From contig VWZL01003406.1 of the NCBI GenBank assembly GCA_013396915.1, positions 127,078 through 191,077 of the forward strand: a DNA stretch of 64,000 nt. The letters are read 5' to 3'. Positions within the stretch are counted from its first letter, which is position 1, and each line of letters opens with the position of its first letter. Of this stretch, positions 40,048-53,560 are shown piece after piece. The translations under genes and the position numbers were made by a program. A model generated the notes under the pieces. The model had not been told where the DNA came from. It saw nothing but the letters and a program-made list of their open reading frames with translations, and did not search any database. Origin of the DNA: Stercorarius parasiticus (Eukaryota > Chordata > Aves > Charadriiformes > Stercorariidae).

Positions 40048-43000
40048 TTTTCCACTAGCTTGAGACCTACAGAGGGAGCTGGGGGACAGATCCCAGGGGA
40101 AATGTTCTCCCACTGGTGCAGTTTGTTCACATCCTCTAAATACTGTTACAGTACTGAAAAGGGACAAGGGCAGAGAAATAACTTGCTCCATCCTTAAATG
40201 CACTCAAGTGCCAAATAACTTCCTTTCGAAACCGGTGTGATATGAATGTGTTATAGCTATCACAATTAACTGCTAACTGCCAGTTATGGATCTTTTCCCA
40301 GCTTTATAGTTTGAGCTTCTGCCTGCTGCTACACCAGTGTACAAATCTGAAACAAATCAGCACAGGAGCTATTTCCTCCTATCTGTTGCATGAGAAAAGA
40401 GACTGGCTATATCTGTAACACAGTGAAATACATCAGGAGGGCTGCCTAGCTAATGAACCAATCCAGCCAGCGTCTGGCATGAAACAGGGCAGAAACGGCT
40501 GAAAGAGGTACACGTCATCTCCTGGCAAGGTACCATACTATAAAGCTATCTGTCATGCTGTCAAAGGTATCAAATCAGCACCACTGTGGAGGGATCCCTG
40601 CCATTGTGACAGAGACATTTTCCTACCATATAGTGCCACCTAACTATTAGACACCTAGCTTAGCTTTAGGTCCAACCCATCATTACTTTTCTCCCTTGCA
40701 ACCTTTCTCCTTGCATTTCAGACCTGAAAAATGGGAAACAATTTACACTTGTTAATTAATCACTCAAATCAGATACCAATCTGTTAATGGAAAATTAACT
40801 GGCAACATGAAATAATTTTTGCAATACATCATCTAGCACAAGCCATGGACATTCCTGTTCCTGTTTTCTTGCAGGTTGCTGAAATAGAGTAGAACTGAGA
40901 TAACTTTTCCAGCTAATAAATCTAGTCTGTTCTGATGCTGGCATATTTCATTTCTTGATATTACAAGAAACCGTGAAAATAGTTTTGTTTAGGAGAATTT
41001 TCTGGACAGGGATGTTATGACAGTTTTATCTTTTTTAATTTTGAGTTCTACAAAGAAAATCCATGCATTTTTGACACACCAAATTGCCAGCAATGCATAG
41101 GAGCTAACCATAGTAGTGGATAAAGGTCATGTCTCATGCAGATAAACTTTAAAGAAATTTGGACAAGACCTTCTTGTTATGATGGATGCTACATAAGTCA
41201 TTATATGAATGTAACAGCAACCTATGTGTGAGAGGGAGAGGAGCAGTCTGAAGATAACAAAAGCTGACGATGCAAAGGCTGATGGGCCTAAAGTAAAGAG
41301 GACACCTACTGGAAATCCCTTTTCATGTAGCCACAACTCAAGACTTACTTTTGGATCATTTAATCATTTATTTGTCCTGCTTGAGAGATCCTTTGCTCCT
41401 GGCCTTGGTCCTAGGTTGAAGAAAAAAATCTCAGTATTTACAAATGTTCCAGGCACTCCATCTGACAAAGCCAGTGATCTTTGGTATGTTTTCCCTCACC
41501 TTTTCCATGTAAAATGTGACTTTGGTCACACCTCATTTATTAGTTGTTTATGAGCATTATGTGCAAACACTGATTTTATTGTTCCCAGTTTTAAAAAATA
41601 ACTTCCAAAGCAAGAGCTTTTATAAGGCTTCCCAGGACTTGAGTTCTGCTTCTTTGTCTTTCTTGATGGTATTCTCCTTGGCGGGAAAGTTTTCTTTTCC
41701 TCTCAAATCCATCAACAGATATCCCAGTATTTACATTCAGAATCAAGTCGAAGAAACTCCTCAGCATAAAAGGAAAAGTTTTGCACTTGGCTTATAGGTC
41801 TTTGTCCTCAAGTTCAATGCAATAATTTAGACCACTTACTGCACAATGCTATCAGACCTGTCAGTCACCTGAGTATACTCATTGCCTCTGTACTGGATAA
41901 TGAGGTTGCCTACTTGCCTCCACGTCACACCACACGATCAAAACATTCTGGATGACACGTAGGTCATGTTTAATCTCCTGTGCAACCAGGGGATGGGTAG
42001 GGATACATTGAAACTCTGTGTTGAGTTGAAATCTGTGAGGACAAAGGGGTCTGGCAGTTCTTCAGACAGGTGCAGGATGTCTGTGCTGCTCCGAAATGCT
42101 GCAGCTCCCCTGCTTCCTGCAAAGCATGCGTGGGAGCTTAACCAAGAAACACAGGCCACTCAAATGCCACATGCCATAACTGGAGAGATGAGTTCTCCTT
42201 TTACGCCTAATGAATTACTCTTTGGAGGTATCTGACTTCTTCTCCCTTGACTTAAGTTCCCAGCTAATAATTACTCCATCAAGCCAGATTCTTATTATTA
42301 AGGGATCAAAAAACACAGATTAGTCACTTTGAGTAGAAATTCGGAATACAGACCTGTAATCTCAGCAGGCACTTCTTCTGTTGCTGTCTATCTTCATTAC
42401 TTCTACCATTTTACCTAGATGAGGGGGTAGCTATCATATTTATTAGCTTTTTAAAAAAGTTTCAAATTGCACATGTAATAAAGATACGTTTGTTGACAGC
42501 TACTGTCACACTCTAGTAGACTAATAAAGTCACAAATATGGCCCAAATTGCCTCCCCTAACAGAAAAAACACAAAATTTACCCACATTTTTAAATGCATT
42601 TAAATACAAAGACCATAATTAAGGGCAAGTGTTCATAAGATCAGGGTTTAAATGTGAACGCTTGGTGTTGGTACTGGTATATTTAAGCATACATTTAGAA
42701 TTTTCACTGTCTTTTGTTACTTTAAATCCATTAGAATTATTTGACCTTTTAAAATGAGAGCTAATCTGGTTGCCCTGGCATATACTGCAGATGATCACTC
42801 GAGGCACAGCTAGTGTTAAGTGCTGTGTTAACAGTTCAGTAGTTTTGATATTGATAGTGTGGCTATCATCCTTCTAAAATAGCAAATTAGATAAGATTAG
42901 CACTTTAAAATGAGATTCAGATTACTGTGCATTTAATTAATTGAATTGCATTACAATTTCTTGTTAAACCTTTGAACATTTCATGCTAAATGAATATTCA

Positions 43001-46000
43001 TCGGACAAATTTGTACCACCTCTGAGACAACAGTGTGTGCTGCATGTGGGGGGATGGAGGGAAGCACTGGCTGCATAGGAGAGGTCACAAGTCTTCTGCA
43101 CTACACTTCTGGGGGCAGTGGGGAGGGTTCTGCACAGCAATGCAGCCGACACACCATCTCACGCAGCCCTGCAACCAGGCAGACAGAAAGGCTGTTGTCT
43201 CTTAGATGTAGCTTCTTTGACAACCCTCAGGCTCCCAGTGGGGTAACAAACGCAGCCCGTCTCCTCCTATCCAGCAGTGTATACAGCTATATAAAAGTGG
43301 CTTAATCTCAAGGGGAGGGGGGGGGAATCTTACTAAAGATCAGTTTGGGAAAAACTTATTAGAACTGATTGACTTTGAGATTCCCTGACAATCCTGGGTA
43401 TTTTAGCTAAATGTCCTTCCCTGCCTCTCTCCCTCACACACATACTTTCCTGCTCACTAGCAAACCAAATAAATCATCAGAATGTGTTAACATAAAATAG
43501 GAACCAGAAAACTTCACTTCCCAGGTGATCTCTTTTCTTCCCCAGACTCTTTCCCTTCTCTATCTTGTCCCTCAGTCTAAGAATGTAGTTCTTGTTACCT
43601 AGTGCTGCAAGCTCAACAGTGAAATTAAAGCATCTCATATCAGCTTAGTGCTTACCGCATTCTCAGGAGCAGAAGCAGCATACCCGAGCAGAGGAGACCT
43701 AAAATTTCACTTTCCAGGGATGTGATCTAACTTTTAAGTTGTTTCAAAAAAGGTAACAATTTGAATGCTGGCTTTGTGCACATTCTGAACTAAATTCCGA
43801 TTCCTACACCTTGACTATGTTTTCTTGGTGAAATGCCCACTCTGACAGTCCCTGAGGGTCAAATCTCTCTGAAGACTTTAACAGTTCAGGAGCCACATCT
43901 CTGAACTGTAATGAAGTTTAGCTATCATCTGAGCGTATAGCCAGTCAACTCTAAACTATGCAGAGATCCTTATTCACAGTCGCACAGAGAAATACGTAAT
44001 CTAAAGTAGAAACAGTCCTAAGTATTAGGTGTTTCCCAGGTAAGTGATAAAGGAAAGTAGGTGGCCTGAATAGCTTTCTTCGTCTAACGTTACAACTAAA
44101 TTTGTTTTAAACATTAAAGCTAGGCCACCTGCATATTTCCCAGCTTAACTTACATGAAACCATGAGCTCTACCCTATCCTATAAGTAATACAAAATCACA
44201 TTTATCTGTTTTGTACATAACAATACTAGATTAGCACATAGAAGGAAACAGAAATTTTTGCCTTATCACTCCAAGTAGAAGAAAACGTCTTCTGAATTTC
44301 CAGAGGTGTTCATACACATGCAAATATACTTTCAGACTTGAAAACACAGACTTTCCCACAACTTACCATACCCTTGCTTTTTTTTCCCTTCACATTATGT
44401 CATCTTGACACTATTTTAAATCCTTTCTTCAGAAAGTTCTATTTCATAGGGCTTGTTATTTCTTTACTTCTATGTACTAATAGTTTAATAAATGCTTTCG
44501 CTGAGATGAAATGTGTTTCTTTACATGCTAACAAGATAAACAGCATATTTCTGAAAGCAAATAGTCTTTACACTGCTTTCACTAAGAAGACAACATGTCA
44601 CTGTCTTTCTGAACAAACAGCCCAGCTTACACTTTTCTTTAAAGATTTTGGTATTCCTGTTAAGCCATATAGAAACAGACCTTGGTAATAAGAAACTTAA
44701 CGCTTCTTCATTGCAGGTCTTGCTCTCTCAAATGTTCTTTTTTTTTTTAATTTTATTTTTTCCACTGGGGGAAAGTAAGCAGTTCAATGTGCACAGCAGA
44801 GTCAATTTCCAATTAGCAATTCATAATATATCCTGTATTATAACCTTGACATCTATCCTTCACCTTCTTAAGTTTGATTCCAGCTTTTACTGGTGCTAGT
44901 AAATACCTCACCCAGGATTTCCTAGAGGCACCAAATGGTTATATTTTAGATTGAGTTCATTGCAATAGATATGTTTCCCCCCCCCTTTCAAGCCCTGAAT
45001 ATCAGATGGGATGCACAAATGCCTTAGTTGTATATCCTAGTAGGCGATTTAACTAGTCGGCTTCTGCAAAACTATGTTACCAGCTTTGCAGTCAGTCGTA
45101 TAATGCAGTCAGTGCTGTGTACCCAGTAACAAATACTCAGCCTACAAGCTGCCACTTCTTTTATAGCACATCTGCAATCAAAAGTCTACGGTCCTGAGCT
45201 TAGATATCTTATTTACTTTCCATCTACCATTTACTGTATCAGGACTTAGAATGATCCTACTGAAGCAGATGCTCGTCTTCTTTTGGATATCAGTAGTAGA
45301 TAGGCAAAGTGTAATCCTTAGAAACTGAAGTTTGATTTTATGTAGATGTAAAGAACTTTCCTTGCATAGGATGAGTCACAAAAGAATTGCTACTTGAGAA
45401 CCTGAGCATCCTGCCTACGCGTTTGCTGCAAGGCACGGTTAGGCCTCAGATTTTGCTGATGTATATGCCATGGTGCATTATATTCTTGGCTGAGCTGAGG
45501 CATACATCAAGCACATAATCACATTCCTGTGACTGAACAAGTTACCAAGTGTCTTTTAATCCACCAAATACACACAAGCATTTACTCCAAGCTCGCAGTA
45601 AATATGAGGAAACTTGGCTATGTTACTAGACTTTTCATCAGATAAGAATATACATCCATGATCAATGTCACTTCCTCCATTCAAAAGATGTACCGAAGAG
45701 CACCTACTTGGCATTCCTGGAACTGCAAAGGAGAGATGTGAGACAGAAGCCCACTGCCAACATAGTTAAGGTTTCAGGTGAAGACCACGAGCAAAAGGGC
45801 ATCCAGAATGAAGGCAGGTGAGACAAACTGTCCCAAGGATGTTTATTTGTGAGCGTTTCACCTGTTATATCCTAACAGATGGATGCCATGATCTTCCCAG
45901 ATGACAACTAATCTGTTTGGGGGTCATTCATGAAAGTATATTCTCTTTCCTAAATAGAGACAGGAGGAAAAAGAGGCTTAATACAGCTTTTCATAAACAA

Positions 46001-46928
46001 GTTAGCTGCAAAATTGGATTGCTTTGAAAATCCAGACAAGGGTGATTTGCATCTAGATAAGAATGCAATAGATCTTTCTCTGAAGAGGAAGGCCATATTA
46101 CTGGTATGTCTAAGATCATTCTTTAACACCCAGAGCTCTCCAGTCAAGTGTTTTCACAAAGAATGATGCATGGTTAGACATGTTTGGATGCCTAACTAAA
46201 TAACTGAAGAGAAATCTTTTGAATACTCCAGGGTGAATGCTGTAGTTATAAAGGCTGAATCCACAAATGAATTGTGATGAAGTTTTTTTAGAAATGCTGT
46301 ATTATACCTAGCACTGTTTCAGCAGCTGCCCAGCTGTGAATTGTTCTGATGTCTCTCAGCATGGGCTGCCATTTTAATGCGACTTCCTCATCAGCAATTC
46401 TAGCCTGTGACCCATGCTTTGTGTCAGAGGAAGCACTACAGCAATCACCAGATGAATAAATGAAGGAATCAGCAGATGGATGATGGAGTATTTCACTGGT
46501 GGTGCTTTAAGATAAACTCTGTTCTTCACCAAGTTTCCTACACTTAGTTTCTTTATTGTGTTTTCACATAATAGCTTGTCAAGAACATAAGTTGCAAAAG
46601 TAACCAAGAACCATTTTATTTCTTTCACAGATGTTTCCTGCATACCTTCCCTGTTTCTGCCTAACTTTTGCTTGATAGTTTCAGAACTTCATATTTATCC
46701 AAATACTGTACTGCTTTAAACCAAATATTATACAATCTCACAAACACAGAAATACAGACCTGTGTGACCTGCCTTCTCCATCAGCATCTAGCAACATAAT
46801 AAGTAGCTGAAATGAGGAGACACATCACACAATCATGGTATGTGACACAGTAATAAGTCCACAACAGGACTAGGTGCCTAAGGATTTTAATTAGTGCCTA
46901 CATCCAACGCGGGTGAGACAATGTCATT

Positions 46929-46990
46929 CATAGAATCATAGAAAGGTTAGAGTTGGAAAGGACCTTGAAGATCATCTAGTTCCAACCCCT
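46929..46990 (-). mobile_element. CR1 LINE, extreme 3' tail only
   Basis: About 62 bp: CATAGAATCATAGAAAGG, then GTTGGAAAGGACCTTGAAGA and TCATCTAGTTCCAACCCCT. This is the reverse complement of the CR1 terminus. The insertion is very severely truncated at its 5' end. Confidence 0.9.
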
Positions 46991-49900
46991 CTTTCTTCTT
47001 AAGTCACTTAAGCCTGGGGTTTGATACCGGCATATTCTCTTCTCCTTGTCACTTATACAAAACAAAATAAGAACTGCATTGTGCCATACCAAAAGATTCA
47101 AGCCCTATATGCTGCCCAGCAGTGCCTACAGAAAGTTATAGGAAAAAGACAAGCCCAATTCAGCCTGTTCAGGCTCTTCACCATAGCACCTATGGGCAGC
47201 AGGTGCTATGGGAGTCACAGTAGGCTTTGCTTTCATGGAACCTCCCAGAAAGCCCCTGTACCAGACTGCTGCTTGTCTGCTGCGGGATGCTGAGGAGGAC
47301 ACGAGCCAACGAGATCGCAGACAAGAAAGTAACAAAATCCTGCTTAACATTACCAGCACTGCAGATGTCTTCTCCCTTAAATGTATTCCCTCTCAAACAT
47401 GACTGAGCAGTATTTTCAGTAAAACTTGACACTACAGGCGTGCTATGTCCAGCTCACTCCATCCTTTTCAACATTGTATACGTTTGCATACTGTATTTTT
47501 TTTTTTTATCTCCTCTAGATCATCTTACAGCTTCCAGGCTTGTTTCAGAACATATTCATCACGGTTTTGGTTGTCGTCTATAGGTATCATTGGGGTGTAG
47601 CTTCTTACTGAGATTCATTACCTCAGAAAACAAAAGCAGACTTTTTTCTCTCCATGCTCTCCTGAATTCAGTATTGCTGCAAAGACTTTGAAATTCCCGG
47701 CCTGGCAGATGAAGGGCTAGACCCAAGGATCGCTGAGGGATTCAGGGGAAAGGTGAAAGAAGACACTGACAGGCAAACTACTGACCTTTTTGATGCTTTG
47801 TTAGCAGCTCTCAAACTTTATGATGTGATGATGATTCCTTTTCACCTCAGGTCAGCAAAGAGACCCTAGTCAGCATGTCCTGTGGGCACCCGTATTGCAA
47901 TCTGATCCAATTCCTCATAGCAGGACCAAAATAGCAAACTGAACTGAATCACTCACTGTCATATAACAGTAATTCCACAATTATGCCTGGATTTTTTCTA
48001 GGTTTTTCTCAAAAACTTCACTTTGACTATATGGAGTTCACTAAAAATCCACACTAAAATATATGGACAGAGGTGGCATAGTAAATCATACCATCTCAAA
48101 TGACAGCCATGCTATCTCTCTGCATGAACACTTGCCCCTGCAACCTGAGCTGCTTACTCCACTGCGACCTTGAAGCATATGATCTTGCAGGCAATCGTGG
48201 CTCTGGATTCAAGGTGGTCTCCGACCATAGTTTGGGGTTTTGCTGAACATCACTGTCAGACTGTGCACTGAGCAACGCTGTTATTTTGGTATATATAGAC
48301 CAGCTTCACAGGAAGACTACGGTCATTGTGCATAGAGAACAAGAGACAAAGAGGCAAGGTAGACTAGCAAAAAAATTTCAAAAATAAATCCCATCTCAAG
48401 GGAAGTCTCATTAGAGAGACAATTCAACACCTAATATTTTCATTGGCAAGAAGTCAGTTTTATTACTCTCCCAAGTAGTTTTTTTTAAAAAGTTTGATGT
48501 GTTGGTCGTTTTTTATATAAGCAAAGAAGTTTACATCATACAGAAGCAGGGCTTCTAACCTCATATGGTTACTCTAGAACCAGACATTCTCCGGTTGTTG
48601 CATTATACCAAGTGAGCCCTTGAAAAACTAAGTTTTCAAAGAAACAGAGACAGAGAGAAGAATACTATTGAGAGTGAGAAGTAATTAAAGTTCTCTGGCA
48701 ATGCTGCGGAGTCATGGAGAAGATTTAAGCAGGCTTTTGAATCCATGAATGACCAGCTGGACTCAAAAACAGCCACAAAATGTAGCTATGTCTTGAATAT
48801 AGCAATAGCTGAAATTCTCCATTTTCTTGTTAGTATGATACTAAAAGAGAATGGAAGAACTGCTTCAGAGTGTGTAGGAAAAATACCATACTCCTAAGAA
48901 AAGTGAAACTTTTGAAGGACACCATTGTTATCATATGCACCTCTCAAAGAACAGAATTTCTTTCATTTCTCTAAATTTGAGGAATGTTTGACTGACAGTC
49001 ACTTAACAAGTCAGCCATGTAATTATGGCATACTGACTGATTCCATTAGAAAAGATCAAATAGTGATTGGAATCAAAGATATAAAGCTACTGGAATGACA
49101 GCTACAAGATAGAAACCTAAATCAGGAAAAGAGTAAGGACATGTCAAAAAGATGCTAGAAGAAAACTGAGATGCAGTTAGACTGGATAAACAGATTATCA
49201 CAAGGGGAAATTGGAAAATGGAAAGACAAAATAAAGTGAGAAACATCACAGAATAGCAAGAAGCTGTGATGGACAGAAACTGCATTAGCTGTAGAAACAC
49301 GCACAGATGCAAACATCCAACATCTGTATTTATACAGCATAAACTTAAAAATTTTACAATATTTTGCAATTTAACAAGAATATCAGTGCTCCATATTTAG
49401 AAAAAAGTGTGCAAAAAATCTGAAAAGAACTTCTAGAGAGAGCCTAAATCTTCAAAAGCTGAAAGCAGGGATGACAGAGGGCTGACATCTTGCCCTATAC
49501 ACTGAGGGAACACTTCTGAATTATAGACTGGATATTAATATCGAAGTGAATATTGGACGGGAAACGTAGCTGTGAGCTTTTAAGTGAGAAAACAAGACCA
49601 CTAAAACCCCCATCAAAAATACCTTTGGGGGTAAAATTCCTGAAGAATAACATGATCTTGAACTGAAAATCAAAGGTGGTTACATTTGTTGTAATTGCTA
49701 AGCCCATAAATATTCTAAGCATTTACCAGCAGATTAAATTCAAAAGTCAAAGAGATCCTGAAGCTGTGATACACAGTAACAAGTTTGGTCTATATTTACA
49801 GACACTGGCTAAAACAATTTGATGTTATATTATTATTCACATTTCTTTGAGATTGGAATCTTGGAGGACCAAACATGAAAATCTTAGTGTACATCTGCAA

Positions 49901-50807
49901 TATCGCTAAGGCGCATAATGTAATATGTCGTAACTGTAGATTAAATCTGTACTTACAGGACATGAAACTCCAGAAGTTTTTGTCTCATCACTGTTCAGAG
50001 TTTAATGAACAAAAAAACAGGGTCTCCTGTGAACGGTTTAAACTTCTTTTTCACGAGAGTCTGTATTTCAGCTTTTAACATAACACATATCTGTGATTGA
50101 ACAGTTTGATGAACAAAGAAATTAAGGTCATTAAAAGATAATTCAGAAGGTTACAGAGTTTGGAAGGGTTTAGCTCTCTAAACCTAAGGCCATCACCTTT
50201 ACACCACAGTACATCACCATTGATATTGTGGTTAGCAGGGGAAAGCAGATTCTCAATTTAACAGAACTGCAGCTGACAGTAGAACAAATTGTAACGTGCA
50301 GCAAGAAAAACTGATAAAGACACAAAAAATGCATGGTATAACAGGGACTCAAAAGTATGAAATCCGTTATAAAGTGGAGCTACAGTCTATTTCTACAAAG
50401 ATATTTCACAAACTTTAAAAGACTATAACTATCAGAAAGGTTACTCCTCATTTCTGTGAGGTACAGAATCCCAAAGATGAGGTTTTGAGGAAAAAAGAAA
50501 AGGTAGATGACCACCAGTTCTTAGCAACAGGCAGACAGACAGGTAGAATTTGCAGAGACAGCTCCCTCCCCAACACAATTATTCTACAGAGACCGCAAAG
50601 AAACAGCAGCAGAGATGGCAAAGGAGCAGAAACAGTAACATTTCATAGGATTTCATCTGGAATTCAGGAAAGATTCGTTGAACGTTGCTAAAAAGGTTAA
50701 TGGAGCTGTAGTGGTGTTTGACAAAAGGAATATATACTGTCATGTTTAACAACTGAACCAGATCATCAGGAGGCAAGTCAAATACATAATTAACATAAAT
50801 ATCTAGT
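46991..50807. other. Gene-free sequence
   Basis: No supportable gene or transposon. A poly(T) run lies at about 47,498-47,507. Overlapping open frames on both strands at 47,021-47,432 (up to 90 codons) are mutually exclusive and unlike known proteins. Confidence 0.5.
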
Positions 50808-50928
50808 TGTCACAGTTTGGGCCGGGTTGGCCAACGGCAAGATGACAGATGCTCTCCCCTACCTCTTGCTCCAAGGAGAGGAAGGAGAGAGATAAAGAGA
50901 TTTATGAGTTTAGAAAGAACTAAACTAC

Positions 50929-50934
50929 TTTAAT
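50929..50934 (-). terminator. Candidate LTR poly(A) signal ATTAAA
   Basis: ATTAAA on the minus strand lies about 270 bp downstream of the TATA box and about 120 bp before the LTR end, where a polyadenylation signal would be expected. The variant hexamer and AT-rich context limit confidence. Confidence 0.35.
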
Positions 50935-51202
50935 GAACTATTAATAATAAAATAGAAATAATGAAATACATACAATATATATACATACAAAACCCTACCA
51001 AGTTCCCAGGAAGATGTCCCCAGCAGGCACTGGGGAAGTCCCAGACTAGACTCACTGATGGATGGGAACTGGATTCCGGGTCTTGATTCAGGAACCTACA
51101 GATCAGGATCAAAGGCAGACAAACAGACAGGGTCCTCCTTGGACATCAGTCATTGAAGAAAGACAGTCATTGCAGAAAGAGGTTGACCCTTTGATCCCTC
51201 AG

Positions 51203-51245
51203 CTTTTATAGAGAGCATGGCAGATGGGATGGAATACCTGATTGG
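51203..51245 (-). promoter_or_regulatory. LTR promoter boxes (CCAAT and TATA)
   Basis: On the minus strand CCAAT (51,241-51,245, within CTGACCAATCAGG) is followed by TATAAAAG (51,203-51,210). The spacing is normal for a Pol II promoter in a retroviral U3. Transcription, if any, would run toward lower coordinates, into 50.8 kb. Confidence 0.6.
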
Positions 51246-51407
51246 TCAGTTTGGGTCACCTGACCTGTCCACACCTCCCCACAGGTGCGACCCCTCCATG
51301 GGGTAAACAACCAAGTCAGCTGACCCTGGTTGTCACGGCAACAAGTGTGAGCACCAGCCTCTCTGACCCAACAGAAAGTTACCTCCGCTTTACCCCAAAC
51401 CAGGACA

Positions 51408-52839
51408 CCAGTCAGTCTGTGCCCAGTTTTAATAAATGCAGACTGCACAACTCACAACCAAAGAGGCAAGCAATAGTATCTGTTCCCTTGTGGTTTAGTG
51501 GTATCTTCTTTGGGGCGCTTATGTCACGTCCTTCTCCTTTAGTTAAGTTATTGCATAGTCTTATCAAACTACCTTGTAGAACTGCTTGCTTTAGGTCAAC
51601 AAGGTCTTGAGGTTTTGAGCTGATTATTTTCCTCTTTCTGCTCTTTAAGATGTGAACTGGTGCTTCAGCTGTCCTTTCACTGCTGCCAACTACCAGAAGA
51701 CTACATGACTCTGCTGCTGACTCCAAGCAGACAGTTTTGCTGCTGGATCAGATTTTCTTGCCCTGCCTGTTGAATAACCATGCTGCCTTGTGTTGCTGCC
51801 TAAGCTCACCTTATTCTCTCTGCTGACTCTTCCTGAGCCCTGCCAAACTCCCCTCAAATTTTGATTTCAGCTGTAAAAAAGTGTAAGTTTTCCAAAGTAA
51901 TATTATATTAATTTGCGTTTTAGTTTTTGCTGTGAGTTATGCAAATTATGTATAGATAGAGCCTTAAAGCCTCTGGAAATGTGCTCAAATGTCCTACAGT
52001 GTCACAATATTTGCTTGACCTAGGCTTAGATATGCGTGAGGAATCTCTGCGAAATGTAAATTTATCCATAATTCATTTTGCAACATGGATGAATTGAAAC
52101 AGCACAAGAATATCTTGTCTGTGACAACAAGTGTGCGAGATATTCCAATATTCACTTTCAAAAACCTTCATCTTGAATAATTTATTTCATGTGATACAGG
52201 TTCAGGAATTTGTAGATCTCTCCTGTCTGAAACATGGGCATAAAGTGTAAAACTTCAGATTACTGTGATGCTGCTAACCTCTAAAATTTATATTTTTAAT
52301 TGTGATCACTCTACCCCTGCATTAGCTGTGACAGGAAAGTTCAAAATCACAATTTGAGTACAGATCCCACAGACATCCTACTTGAAGATGAATGTCAATG
52401 CAAGCAAGTTAGTCTGATTTTTTTCCTCCCTCTCCTTGGCTTGACATTACTTATTTCAATACCAAACATAGGTCTTTAAACTTAGGGTTTTATCCTTGAA
52501 CCACAAATTTAAACGGCCATTTTTTTAAGAGAAAAGTAAAGTTTATCTTTCTTATGCCACATTTTAGGGTTTTTTTATTTCCTTAATTTAGTTTACTTGC
52601 TTATTCTAAACCAGTGAGATATCTCAATACTTTTGTAACTCCAAAATTTGAGCGAGAGCTCTTATACGTAGATTGAAACTCAGTAGTATTTATTTACTGA
52701 ACAGTAGATGTTGGTATGGACATCTACAGTGGGTAAAGATTCATACCCCGTGGTGACTATAAGGAAATGATGATACTTTTTCAAACATTCTGCTATGGGT
52801 ATGTGTCTGCTATGCTTTAAAGTCTGGACTGTTGAGGGG
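51408..52839. other. Gene-free sequence between the LTR and a CR1
   Basis: No supportable gene. Open frames at 51,242-51,610 and 51,412-51,726 overlap the LTR end and lack domains. I see no repeat signature in the remainder. Confidence 0.5.
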
Positions 52840-53560
52840 ATCACAGAATCACAGAATGGTTGAGGTTGGAAGGGACCTCTGCAGGTCATCTGGTTCAGCC
52901 ACCCCCTGCTCATGCAGGGCCATCTGGAGCCAGCTGCCCCAGGCCATGTCCAAATGGCTTTTAAGTATCTCCACATCCTCCCTGGGTAACCTGTGACAGT
53001 GCTCAGTCACCCTCACAGAAAAAAATGCTTCCTGCTGCTCAGACAGAGTCTCCTGTGTTTCAGTTTGTGCTTATTTTGTCTCTTGTCCTGGCATTGGGCA
53101 CCACTGAAAAGAACCTGGCTCCATCCCCTTTGCACCTTCAGAAATCTTTATACATTATTAAATTCCTACTTGAGGCTTCTCTTCTCTAGGTCAAACAGTC
53201 CCAACTCTTTTAACCTCTCCTTGTATGACAGATGCTCCAGTCCTTTAATCATCTTTATGGCCCTTTGCTGGACCAGCTCCAGTAGTTCTGTATCTCTCTC
53301 ATGCCAGGGAGCTCAGAACTGGGCACAACACTCCAGGTGTGTGTCTCTCAGTCTACCAGTGCTGAATAGAGGGGAAGGTTCACCTTCCTCGACCTGCTGG
53401 CAACACTTTTCCTAATGCAGCCCAGGAGACCATTAGCCTTCTCTGCCACAAGGGCACATTGCTGGCTTACGGTCAACTTGGTGTCCACCTGTAAAATTTT
53501 TCTTTAAAGCTGCTTTCAGGTAATTTTCTGTAAAGCTGCTTTCCAGCCAGGCAGCCTCCA

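Larger units (their letters stand above)
34113..46928. other. Gene-free AT-rich sequence, 12.8 kb
   Basis: No supportable gene or transposon. Low-complexity items: A-rich 34,183-34,219; CTGT/CTAT short repeat at about 34,440-34,470; poly(T) 36,549-36,558 and 36,595-36,608; GGAAA repeat 37,329-37,352; T/GT-rich 39,961-40,047; G-run 43,312-43,325; poly(T) near 44,740. A 12-bp tandem duplication is at 39,692-39,715. A GC-richer patch at 43,030-43,270 is followed by TATATAAAAG at 43,288, with no other promoter evidence. A 116-codon open frame at 44,338-44,688 shows no domain. Confidence 0.5.
50808..51407 (-). mobile_element. Solo LTR of an endogenous retrovirus
   Basis: Read on the minus strand this 600-bp unit opens TGTCCTGG and closes CTGTGACA, the TG...CA termini of an LTR with a 4-bp TGTC/GACA inverted repeat. 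It contains a CCAAT box and TATAAAAG box about 30 bp apart (U3) and ATTAAA about 120 bp from the end, a plausible poly(A) signal. The flanks are CTAGT (50,803-50,807) and CCAGT (51,408-51,412), a 5-bp target-site duplication with one mismatch. No gag, pol or env sequence or primer-binding site adjoins it, so it is a solo LTR left by recombination between two LTRs. A 5-bp duplication is often seen in ERVL-type elements, but I would not fix the class on that alone. Confidence 0.85.

Noticed and set aside
40633..40642. Second CTCF-like core (minus strand, TAGGTGGCAC)
   Set aside because: Only the AGGTGGCAC part matches; the upstream half of the motif is absent and it lies in ordinary AT-rich sequence.
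44338..44688. 116-codon plus-strand open frame
   Set aside because: Low-complexity hydrophobic start typical of T-rich DNA, no family resemblance.
47021..47432. Overlapping open frames on both strands
   Set aside because: Mutually exclusive short frames with no recognisable domain.
52993..53415. 140-codon plus-strand open frame
   Set aside because: Antisense to the CR1 3' end; same explanation.
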